Assembly: GCA_964291475.2 (NCBI GenBank)
Contig: OZ220071.1
Coordinates: 1 to 64,000, forward strand
DNA: 64,000 nucleotides
Reading direction: 5' to 3'
Origin: DAOUKH01 sp964291475
Lineage (GTDB): Bacteria > Chloroflexota > Dehalococcoidia > SHYB01
Made by a program: the position numbers and the translations under genes. Below are positions 52,630-60,041 of this stretch, in pieces (the stretch's first letter is position 1; every line of letters starts with the position of its first letter). The notes beneath the pieces are model-generated. The model was not told where the DNA came from. It did not search any database and worked only from the letters and a program-made list of their open reading frames with translations.

Positions 52630-53778
52630 ATGAAACTCGACCTGCTGTACGAGATCGAGGTGGAGAAGCCCTGGCCGGAGGGCCAGCGGAAGGCTGAGCA
52701 GCAGGCCTACTGGGAGGCCTTGGAGCAGATCGAGCGGGCCGACGAGGCCGGCTTCAACATCGTGTGGATGGTGGAACACCACTTCCGCGTGGAGCGCTCG
52801 CACTGCTCGGGGCCGGAGGTCTTCCTCGGCGCGGCGGCGATGCGGACGAAGAACATCCGCATGGGCCACGGCGTCGTGCTGCTGCCCAAGCCGTTCAACC
52901 ACCCGGTGCGGGTCGCCGAGCGCGCCGCCGTCCTCGACATCCTGTCGAACGGCCGCGTCGAGCTGGCCACCGGGCGCTCCACCCCGTACGAGCAGGATGG
53001 GTTCGACGTCCCGTTCGCGGAGTCACGCGAGATGTGGGAAGAGGCGATCCGGATGCTCCCCGATATCTGGACGCAGGACACCTTCTCGCACGAGGGGAAG
53101 TATTGGAAAGTCCGTGAACGCGCGGTGCTTCCCAAGCCGGTGCAGGAGCCCCATCCGGCGCTGTGGGTGGCGGCGTCGAGCGACGACAGCTATCCCAAGG
53201 CGGGCGAGAACGGCCTGGGGGTGCTGAGTCTATCGATCCTGGTGCCGCTGGAGAAGCTGGGGGAGCGCATCGCGACCTACCGCGACGCCATCAAGCGGGC
53301 GAAGCCCATCGGGAAGTTCGTCAACAACCGGCTGGCGGCGTACACCCTCGTTCACTGCGCCGAGACCAACGCGAAGGCGATCGAGAATGGCGGCATGAAG
53401 GCCTGCCACTGGTGGTACCAGCACCTGGCCGAGGTCACGCTGAAGTGGGAGGGGCCGATCATGAAGGCCCAGGCCGAGGCGTCGGGGGACGTGACGGCGA
53501 TCGGCGGCGTCCAGGCGCGGCTGGAGGACATGGAGCGGCAGGCGCGCGGCGAGTTCGACGTCGGCGAGTACGACCGGCAGAACATGGTCGTGGTCGGCGA
53601 CCCGGACACGATCCTGCGCAAGCTCGAAAGCTACGAAGAGATCGACGTCGACAACCTGATCTGCCTCATGCAGTTCGGCGGCATCAAGCACCCGGACATC
53701 CTCAAGAGCATCGAGCTCATGGGCAAGTACGTGATCCCGGAGCTGAAGAAGCGGGAGAAGAAGCCGGCGGCCGTGTAA
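52630..53778 (+). CDS. LLM-class flavin-dependent oxidoreductase (luciferase-like)
   Basis: The 382-residue TIM-barrel flavoprotein has the bacterial luciferase-like pattern: EQIERADEAGFNIVWMVEHHF, LGAAAMRTKNIRMGHGVVLLP, HPVRVAERAAVLDILSNGRVELATGRS and HEGKYWKVRERAVLPKPVQ. These enzymes use reduced FMN or F420 to oxidise organic substrates. It lies 31 bp after the SnoaL-like gene, likely co-transcribed. Confidence 0.92.
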   Translation: MKLDLLYEIEVEKPWPEGQRKAEQQAYWEALEQIERADEAGFNIVWMVEHHFRVERSHCSGPEVFLGAAAMRTKNIRMGHGVVLLPKPFNHPVRVAERAAVLDILSNGRVELATGRSTPYEQDGFDVPFAESREMWEEAIRMLPDIWTQDTFSHEGKYWKVRERAVLPKPVQEPHPALWVAASSDDSYPKAGENGLGVLSLSILVPLEKLGERIATYRDAIKRAKPIGKFVNNRLAAYTLVHCAETNAKAIENGGMKACHWWYQHLAEVTLKWEGPIMKAQAEASGDVTAIGGVQARLEDMERQARGEFDVGEYDRQNMVVVGDPDTILRKLESYEEIDVDNLICLMQFGGIKHPDILKSIELMGKYVIPELKKREKKPAAV

Positions 53779-53787
53779 AGGCGGGGG

Positions 53788-53862
53788 TGGAGCGGGCGAT
53801 GGGATTCGAACCCACGACCTTTTGCTTGGGAAGCAAACACTCTGCCACTGAGTTACGCCCGC
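53788..53862 (-). tRNA. tRNA-Gly(CCC)
   Basis: On the minus strand GCGGGCG pairs with CGCCCGC, the anticodon arm is TTTGC-TTCCCAA-GCAAA (anticodon CCC), the T arm GTGGG-TTCGAAT-CCCAT fits, and TCCA follows. It starts 10 bp after the flavin oxidoreductase stop, in the opposite direction. Confidence 0.95.
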
Positions 53863-53931
53863 GGGAGCGCCAATTCTAGGCGCCGCTTCGAGAGGCTGTC
53901 AACGAACGGGCGGCGGGGCAGCGGATGGTGC

Positions 53932-55014
53932 CTAAGCTCCAGCGCCTTGGCCAATCAGGTCCGTGATGTGCTTGAGGCGCGTTACTACGGCGTCCAGGAC
54001 GGCGTCGTACTCAACTCCGGTTGGTAGGTATATGGGAGCGTACGGGCGCCCCGAGACCTCAATGATGCCGGGCGGGTCTTCCTTTAGCAGCGGCTCAAGC
54101 CTGCGGCGCACGTCGGCAAGGTCCAACGTACTGCTCCAGTCGTAGAAGGCGAGCCAGAGCGGCGTGGAGCGCTGCCGGGCCCAACGATTGAAGTTGACTC
54201 CAAACCACGCGCCCGCCCACGCACCCTCCGTGCCCAACCTTTCGTATCGGCCGTAGCCCCATACCTGCGGCGCTACTTTCACACCAGACAAGTTTGCCCA
54301 TCCGCTGTCGACGCCACGATTGGTAGCGTCGTCGATGAGCCGCCGCAAGCCGCGCATGCGGCGGGGATATTCTGGCCCGAACTCATCCGGGCGAAGTGGG
54401 AGGAAGGCGTCCTCGTCCATTTGCTGGGTGAGCCCTAGAAGCTGCTGGATGTCGATACCCGCCAGGGTGTCCCCGGCGGCGCTCGCCTGGGAGGCCATAG
54501 AGCCGAGCAGCGCCTTCCAACTGGTCAACATCAACCGGCGTCCGCCGCCAGCAGCGGCGCTCAGGAGCCCGGCCCCCTTAGAATCGGGACCCAGCGCGAT
54601 GCCTCTTGCCTCCCCTATTCGGCGGCGCAGCTCGGGCCAAAGGGTCTCGTTCCTCGCGGCTGGCGCGACGAAGAGGAGTGCTGATGGTTTGTCGTCCGGC
54701 AAGTGCCTCAAGTAGGTAACCGGCTGACTCTCGGTCAGCCCGGCCCAGAATTTCGCCTCGATCAACAGTCGCGCTGCGCCGCTGTCGTCAAAGCCCACGA
54801 GGTCCGGGCGCTCGCCCTCCTCGCCTGTGACCTGTGTCTCTACCCGCACGATTGGGCCGATGTCGGCGCCACCAGTCTGCAGCAGATTTCCGAGAGCGAT
54901 TCGCGTCGGCGCGCTCGATGAGAGGATGTGCTCAAGCGCCTCGACTGCGATGTTCTCGGGATGGGTAGCAAGCTTCAGAACGACGTGTGCGAGCAGCGTC
55001 CGGTCTTCGGTCAT
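53932..55014 (-). CDS. Protein with a PD-(D/E)XK nuclease-like N-terminal region
   Basis: The 360-residue product contains ERPDLVGFDDSGAARLLIEAKFWAGLTESQP, an Asp followed by Glu-x-Lys and then Gln/Leu helix as in PD-(D/E)XK nucleases, and VTYLRHLPDDKPSALLFVAPA, as in restriction-like proteins. The C-terminal half (VDSGWANLSGVKVAPQVWGYGRYERLG...) is not recognised. Related proteins of this size occur near defence genes, but none are here. ATG at 55014 preceded by AAAGGAT; it lies 22 bp after the SnoaL-like gene. Confidence 0.65.
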   Translation of the reverse strand: MTEDRTLLAHVVLKLATHPENIAVEALEHILSSSAPTRIALGNLLQTGGADIGPIVRVETQVTGEEGERPDLVGFDDSGAARLLIEAKFWAGLTESQPVTYLRHLPDDKPSALLFVAPAARNETLWPELRRRIGEARGIALGPDSKGAGLLSAAAGGGRRLMLTSWKALLGSMASQASAAGDTLAGIDIQQLLGLTQQMDEDAFLPLRPDEFGPEYPRRMRGLRRLIDDATNRGVDSGWANLSGVKVAPQVWGYGRYERLGTEGAWAGAWFGVNFNRWARQRSTPLWLAFYDWSSTLDLADVRRRLEPLLKEDPPGIIEVSGRPYAPIYLPTGVEYDAVLDAVVTRLKHITDLIGQGAGA

Positions 55015-55036
55015 GTGTGCGATCCTTTCGCCGGCG

Positions 55037-55570
55037 CTACTCGCCCAGGGCGGCGACTTCGTCCCAGTAGCGCTGCCAGCTTGGCCAGGCGTCGGGGAGG
55101 AGGCCCTGGGGGGCGGTGCCGCGGTCGATGGTGACGCCGGCGGCGGGGCGGGTGAGGGCGTCGACACCGTACCAGCGCATGAGGCGGCGGCGCTTGAAGT
55201 ACCAGAGGCCGTCGCGGCGCTCGTAGGTGTCCCAGTACTGGATCATGCCGACCATCCACTCGCCGGGGCGCTCGATCTCGTCGCGGCAGTAGACGACGCC
55301 GTGGGCGTGGTCTTCGTCGTCGAGGTCGATGATGTGGTTGCCGACGAAGTGGATGCTCGCCTTGAACTTGGCGAAGGCGCGGACGAACCATTCTCGGAGG
55401 GCGGGGCGGCCCCACCGGTCGCGCCCGACCTGGACGTCCTCGATGAAGAGGGCGACGAGGTCGTCGATGTTGCGGGTGTCGAGGGCGAGGGCGTAGCGGT
55501 GGGGGAGCTGCCTGATCTGCCGGTAGGCGTCGAGGCGGGCCAGCCGCGCCGCCGTGTCGTCGTCGGGCAT
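55037..55570 (-). CDS. SnoaL-like (NTF2-fold) protein
   Basis: The 177-residue product shows QIRQLPHRYALALDTRNIDDLVALFIEDVQV, HFVGNHIIDLDDEDHAHGVVYCRDEI and a YERRDGLWYFKRRRLMRWYG closing region, typical of the SnoaL_4 type dehydratase/isomerase-like group. The ATG follows AAAGGAGAA. It lies between a membrane protein and the nuclease-like gene on the same strand. Confidence 0.88.
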   Translation of the reverse strand: MPDDDTAARLARLDAYRQIRQLPHRYALALDTRNIDDLVALFIEDVQVGRDRWGRPALREWFVRAFAKFKASIHFVGNHIIDLDDEDHAHGVVYCRDEIERPGEWMVGMIQYWDTYERRDGLWYFKRRRLMRWYGVDALTRPAAGVTIDRGTAPQGLLPDAWPSWQRYWDEVAALGE

Positions 55571-55620
55571 CGCCGTTCTCCTTTGTGCCTAGAGGGTGCG
55601 CCGGTCAGCGCCGGTCGGCG

Positions 55621-56055
55621 TCAGGACTGGGACTCCTGGCACCAGAGCCGGCAGCCGGTGACTCCCAGCGTGATCGGCAGTAGCACGTCGACGACGGCCC
55701 AGATGACCCAGGCCTGGTGGTTGCCGTCGAGGCTGCCGGAGCCTTGGGCCAGGAGCGCTATCCAGTTGTGGAGGAAGAGGATGGTGACGGCCGCCGTCAG
55801 GTAGAAGAGGACGTTGGCCTCCAGATAGCGCCGCGTGACGGGCCCGTCGCCCCCTTTGTGCTCGCGCTTGTTCACGAAGTTGTAGGCGAGGCCGAGGACG
55901 AGCCCGATGAGCATGAGGACGTCGAGCACGTACCACACGTCGAGCACGTCGAAGTTGGAGGACTCCGCGACGACCGTGTTGATGATGAACCAGACCGCCA
56001 CCACGAGGGCGAGGCCGATCAGATAGGCGCCTACCGGCTTCTTGAGTGCTGCCAT
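55621..56055 (-). CDS. Small four-helix membrane protein
   Basis: The 144-residue protein has four hydrophobic segments: VGAYLIGLALVVAVWFIINT, VLDVLMLIGLVLGLAYNF, VLFYLTAAVTILFLHNWIAL and WAVVDVLLPITLGVTGCRLW. Its function is not recognised. The ATG at 56055 is chosen because the hydrophobic start fits and GAGGAC precedes it. It leads a likely three-gene unit with the SnoaL-like and nuclease-like genes. Confidence 0.8.
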   Translation of the reverse strand: MAALKKPVGAYLIGLALVVAVWFIINTVVAESSNFDVLDVWYVLDVLMLIGLVLGLAYNFVNKREHKGGDGPVTRRYLEANVLFYLTAAVTILFLHNWIALLAQGSGSLDGNHQAWVIWAVVDVLLPITLGVTGCRLWCQESQS

Positions 56056-56185
56056 TGCGTCCTCCCCGTGCCGCTCGAGTGTGGTGCGGAGCGTAGACCG
56101 TCCCCGCGCGCCGGTCAACGGCGGGGATGCGCAAGGCTGCGCCGGGGCAAAGCGCCTTGTCTCCTGAGCGGGGGACCCCACCCCG

Positions 56186-56440
56186 ACCCTCTCTCAGTCT
56201 CCCCCAGAGGGGGAGAGGCTTGTGGTGCTCCCCCTTCGGGGGAGGGTTAGGGTGATGCCCTGCCCCGGGGACAGGCGATTCGTGCATCGCCCCACAGGGG
56301 AAGGGGGACCGGCTTCGTGGGCCGGTGGCGGTGATGAGGGTGCCCCTCATCTCAGTCTTCTCCCCACGGGAGAAGAGGGAAGACCCCCGGCCCCCCCCCC
56401 CGGCCCTCTCTCAGTCTCCCCCAGAGGGGGAGAGGTTTAA
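56186..56440. repeat. Repeat cluster in the 56056-56453 gap
   Basis: This 398-bp gap has no credible gene. Family B hairpins (CTCTCAGTCTCCCCCAGAGG and the matching GGGAGAG) lie at 56186-56219 and 56404-56440. The TTCTCCCCACGGGAGAA hairpin is at 56357-56373. A degraded family A palindrome (AGGCGATTCGTGCATCGCCC) is at 56273-56292. A run of C at about 56391-56401 may be hard to sequence correctly. Confidence 0.8.
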
Positions 56441-56453
56441 GGAGGGCGGGGGG

Positions 56454-57107
56454 CTAGTAGAGGTAGTGGCCCTGGACCGAGGCGGCGACGGAGACTTCGA
56501 TGTCGCGGATGGCCTGGGACATGGCTTGGCCGATGAGGTCGAGCTTGCGGACCTGCTCGATGCGGGAGGTGGCCTGCTCCAGCTCGCGCCGGGAGAGGAG
56601 CTCTTTGAAGATGCCGCAGGCGTCGGCGAGGCAGATGATCACAACGTCGCGGGGGTCGGGGATCTCGTCGCTGAAGAGCACACCCATGATGCGGAGCTTG
56701 ACCTCGCGCTCGGCCTGCCCGTCGATCATCGGGTAGCGCCGGGAACGGAAGACCCAGAGGAAGCGGTCTTCTTGGCGCTCCAAGATGCCGAGGGCGATGA
56801 GGCGGGAGAGGGCTTCCTGTTGGATGGCCTCGGCGCGCTCCGCGGTCTGCTCGACCCAGTAACGCGCGTTCTGCTTCTCACCCGCGGCGATGTCGGCCAG
56901 GGTCGGGTCGAGGAGGCTGTCGCCGGTGGGAGCGGCGTCGAGGAGGATGAGGTGCTCGAGGTCGGTGTCGATGCGGTTCTCCATGGCGAGGTCCATGAGC
57001 ACGCCGCCGGCGAGGGCGTAGTTGAGGGACCAGCTTGGAACGCGCGCAAACCTCCCGTCGTCGTCGTGGAGCAGGAGCAGCGTGATTTCCTCGACGAATC
57101 TCAGCAT
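56454..57107 (-). CDS. GPP34 (GOLPH3/Vps74-like) family protein
   Basis: The 217-residue product opens ITLLLLHDDDGRF and continues SLNYALAGGVLMDLAMENRIDTD and LILLDAAPTGDSLLDPTLADIA, the conserved blocks of the GPP34 family. In eukaryotes these bind phosphatidylinositol-4-phosphate at the Golgi; bacterial members are common in actinobacteria and have no settled role. The C-terminal hairpin and helices (LADACGIFKELLSRREL) are present, so the domain looks complete. Confidence 0.88.
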   Translation of the reverse strand: MLRFVEEITLLLLHDDDGRFARVPSWSLNYALAGGVLMDLAMENRIDTDLEHLILLDAAPTGDSLLDPTLADIAAGEKQNARYWVEQTAERAEAIQQEALSRLIALGILERQEDRFLWVFRSRRYPMIDGQAEREVKLRIMGVLFSDEIPDPRDVVIICLADACGIFKELLSRRELEQATSRIEQVRKLDLIGQAMSQAIRDIEVSVAASVQGHYLY

Positions 57108-57262
57108 GGCTCGCGTCCTTTCCGGTGCGGCGTGCGACCCCTTTGCCGATATTCTACCCGACGAATGGGCGGTGGGTGTTGGAAGGCGGGCGAGTCGTGG
57201 CTGGCCGCCACAAGGGGAGGCACGGCATCGACCGCGCGCGGGCTTGGATGGGTATGGGCGGC

Positions 57263-57291
57263 TTGACTTGCCCCTCCGCCCGCCCTAGATT
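57263..57291 (+). promoter_or_regulatory. Promoter of SDR copy 2
   Basis: TTGACT (57263-57268) and TAGATT (57286-57291) are separated by 17 bp, as before SDR copy 1. The next bases, CAGCGGGCGC, are also shared with copy 1, so the promoter was duplicated with the gene. Confidence 0.7.
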
Positions 57292-57332
57292 CAGCGGGCG
57301 CGCATTCCCGCTCATCAGGTAAGGAGTCCCTC

Positions 57333-58145
57333 ATGGCCGCCACCGACATCGCCAAGCTCTTCGATCTCTCCGGGCAGGTCGCCTGTCTCACCGGCGGCGC
57401 CAGCGGCATGGGCCGCAGCACCGGCATCGTCCTCGCCCAGGCCGGCGCCACCGTCATCCTCGCCGACATCAACGAGGCCGGCTTGCAAGAGACCGCCCGC
57501 TTCATCGAGGACACCGGCGGCACGGTCTCCACCGTGCGCTGCGACGTCACCAACGAGTCCGAGGTCGAAGCCCTCGTCGCCAAGGCCGTCAACGACCACG
57601 GCCGCCTCGACATCATGGGCAACATCGCCGGCATCCCGCAGCAGAGCATGATCGTCGACACCACCGAGCAGATGATGGACGACCTCTTCGCCATCAACCT
57701 CAAGGGCGTCTTCTTCGGCGTCAAGCACGCCATGAAGGCGATGATCCCGCAGAAGTCGGGCAACATCGTCAACGTCTCGTCGGGCATCATCGACAGCCCC
57801 GGCACCGAGACGTGGTCCCTGTACGGCATGTCCAAGGCGGCGATCGCCATGCTGGGCAAGACCGCGGCCAAGGAGGCCGCCCCTCATGGGATCCGCGTCA
57901 ACACCATCGCCCCCGGCATGGTGATCACCGGCTTCACCGAGCGTCACTGGCAAGACGCGGAGGGCAACGAGGTCCCCGGACGCAGGGATGCCTTCATCCA
58001 GGCCACCCAGGAGCGCAGCCCCCTCGGTCTGGCGGGCCACCCCGACCACATCGCCCACGCCATCCTCTACCTCGTCGCCCAGACCGGCGAGTTCGTGACG
58101 GGACAGATCATCCACCCCAACGGCGGCGTCTCCATGCCCTGGTAG
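57333..58145 (+). CDS. SDR-family oxidoreductase, copy 2
   Basis: The 270-residue SDR has TGGASGMG, MGNIAGIPQQ, NVSSG and YGMSK motifs and ends in MPW like copy 1. It is in inverted orientation to copy 1 and 9 kb away. Positions 57541-57743 differ from the complement of 47957-48159 at three of 203 bases, while the flanks of the gene are clearly more diverged. This points to recent gene conversion. Substrate unknown. Confidence 0.95.
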   Translation: MAATDIAKLFDLSGQVACLTGGASGMGRSTGIVLAQAGATVILADINEAGLQETARFIEDTGGTVSTVRCDVTNESEVEALVAKAVNDHGRLDIMGNIAGIPQQSMIVDTTEQMMDDLFAINLKGVFFGVKHAMKAMIPQKSGNIVNVSSGIIDSPGTETWSLYGMSKAAIAMLGKTAAKEAAPHGIRVNTIAPGMVITGFTERHWQDAEGNEVPGRRDAFIQATQERSPLGLAGHPDHIAHAILYLVAQTGEFVTGQIIHPNGGVSMPW

Positions 58146-58263
58146 CCCGGCATCGCCGCCGGGCCGCATCGGGCGGAGCCGGGTGGTCTTACCTCTTCTG
58201 CCCACGGGAGACCCTTGCGTAACTGGGATGGAGCAGGGAGCAGCGCCCCGCGGGCGCTCGCGC

Positions 58264-58376
58264 GCCTAGCGGCGCGCGCCCTCTCTCAAATCTCCCCCAG
58301 CGGGGGAGAGGCCGGAGGGGAGGGAGAAGACCCCGTTCACACCCCCCTGGGCAACCACGAGGGTTGCCCCTACAGA
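58264..58376. repeat. Family B and family A-like repeats in the 58146-58455 gap
   Basis: Positions 58264-58314 carry a GGCGCGCGCCCTCTC arm with the CTCCCCCAGCGGGGGAG hairpin. Positions 58349-58369 form an analogous palindrome, GGGCAACC and GGTTGCCC, followed by CTACAGAG, a variant of family A with a different stem. Otherwise the 310-bp gap between convergent genes is empty. Confidence 0.75.
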
Positions 58377-58455
58377 GATGGTCGCGGGCTGTGCAATGAG
58401 GGGGCCCCGCCGGCCGCCACCGGCAATCTAGGGGTGCGCCGGGGCCCGTTGGCCG

Positions 58456-59979
58456 CTAGGACTCGTCGGACTCGGCCATCAGGTCGGGAAGCGGCTGCTC
58501 CTCTGGGTAGGCCTCGGTCCCGTGCTGGGCGAGGTCGAGCCCCCTGAGCTCATCTTCGCGGCTGGTCCGCAGGCCTATGAGCCTGTTGAGCGCCCAGCAG
58601 GCCGCGCCGGCGACGATTACGACCCAGCCGATGAGCGCGAGCACGCCGATGATCTGGATGACGAACTGCTGCCCGTTGCCGTCGATGAAGCCGGAGACGC
58701 CGTAGGCACCGTCGGCGAAGATGCCGACCGCGAGGACGCCCCAGATGCCGGCGCCGCCGTGGACCGAGACCACGCCCGTGACGTCGTCGACGCGCAAAAT
58801 CCGCTCGACGACGAAGGTCGCGCCGAACATGACGGGGACGGCCGCTGCGCCGATGAGTACGGCGGCCCAGGGGGCCACGAAGGCGCAGCCGGCCGAGACG
58901 CCGACGAGCCCGGCCAGCGCGCCCCGGCAGACGGTGGGGAGATCGGCCTTGCCCGTCCTGAACATGCTCAAGTAGAGCGCAACCACCGCGCCCGCCGCGC
59001 CCGCGAGCACCGTGTTGGCCACGATCACGGAGATGCGGAGGTCGGCCGATGCGGCGGCGTTGCCGGCGTTGAAGCCGAACCATCCCACGAAGAGGATGAA
59101 GGCCCCGGCGGCGACGAAGGGAACGTTGTGCCCCCTGACGAGGTTCGGCGTGCCGTCGGCCCTGAACCTGCCGAGGCGGGGGCCCACCGCCGCGGCGCAC
59201 ACCAGTGCGGCGAGGCCGGCGAAGGCGTGCACGACGCCGGAGCCGGCAAAGTCGGCCAGGCCGGCGGTCTCCCCGATCTCCAGACTCGCGAGCCAGCCGC
59301 CGCCCCAGACCCAGTGCCCGTAGACGGGGTAGACCAGCGCGGCGAGGACGAAGCCGTAGGCGAGGTAGGCGGTCAACTTCATGCGCTCCGCCACGCCCCC
59401 GGCCACGATCGCGGCGGCCGTCGCGGCCAACATCACCTGGAAGAACCAGCGTGCGATGGTGCTCACGTCATAGGCGTCGCCGGCGAGGAAGAACCCCGAC
59501 CCGCCGATGAACTCGTTGCCGACTTCGAGCCCGAAGCCGCCCGAGCCGCCGAACATGAACGCGAAGCCGACGGCCCAGTAGGCCAGGCTCGCGATGGCGA
59601 AGCCCATGAACCCCCGCGTCATATAGCTGACGGTGTTCTTCGACCGGACCAGGCCCGCGCCGAGAAAGGCGAAGCCCGCCTGCATGAAGAAGACCAAGAC
59701 GCCGGCGGTCACCGTCCAGACCAAGTCGGCCGCGCTGTCGGGGTCGGCCGCGAGGGTGCCGGCGCCCGACGCGTCCTGCGCGTTGGCTACCTGGGGGATG
59801 AGCCAGAAGCCGGCGAAGAGGAGCGCCAGCATCACGAAGGCCGTCAGGCCCCGCGCCTGCCACACGTTTCTGGGCCGCGTCTCCCCCACCGGCAGGGTGA
59901 GGTGCCGTCCCGCGCTCGCGAGTGCGCTCAACATGCCAACGATCTCCCCCTCCAACAGGGTCATTGTCTTGCTCCCCAA
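58456..59979 (-). CDS. amt: Ammonium transporter (Amt/MEP/Rh family)
   Basis: The 507-residue product has an N-terminal signal or extra hydrophobic helix, then the Amt core: FFMQAGFAFLGAGLVRSKN, YGHWVWGGGWLASL, DFAGSGVVHAFAG with the first pore His, and VSVHGGAGIWGVLAVG with the second. It conducts ammonium into the cell. The usual PII partner gene glnK is not beside it in this window. The C-terminal tail is acidic. The first ATG (59979) and the one at 59964 are both possible starts. Confidence 0.94.
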   Translation of the reverse strand: MGSKTMTLLEGEIVGMLSALASAGRHLTLPVGETRPRNVWQARGLTAFVMLALLFAGFWLIPQVANAQDASGAGTLAADPDSAADLVWTVTAGVLVFFMQAGFAFLGAGLVRSKNTVSYMTRGFMGFAIASLAYWAVGFAFMFGGSGGFGLEVGNEFIGGSGFFLAGDAYDVSTIARWFFQVMLAATAAAIVAGGVAERMKLTAYLAYGFVLAALVYPVYGHWVWGGGWLASLEIGETAGLADFAGSGVVHAFAGLAALVCAAAVGPRLGRFRADGTPNLVRGHNVPFVAAGAFILFVGWFGFNAGNAAASADLRISVIVANTVLAGAAGAVVALYLSMFRTGKADLPTVCRGALAGLVGVSAGCAFVAPWAAVLIGAAAVPVMFGATFVVERILRVDDVTGVVSVHGGAGIWGVLAVGIFADGAYGVSGFIDGNGQQFVIQIIGVLALIGWVVIVAGAACWALNRLIGLRTSREDELRGLDLAQHGTEAYPEEQPLPDLMAESDES

Positions 59980-60029
59980 CCTCCCCCGTCAATCGACGTG
60001 CGGAAGTCCGGGCCGGAGGCGGTGTGCGC

Positions 60030-60035
60030 TACAAT
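60030..60035 (+). promoter_or_regulatory. -10 element for a probably leaderless uvrD transcript
   Basis: TACAAT lies with its last base 6 nt before the GTG start at 60042, so transcription would begin at or next to the start codon. No clear -35 and no ribosome site are present. Confidence 0.5.
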
Positions 60036-60041
60036 GCCGCC

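Noticed and set aside
56391..56401. Homopolymer C run as a phase-variation tract
   Set aside because: It lies in a repeat-rich gap away from any start codon or promoter, so it is more likely a sequencing-prone tract.
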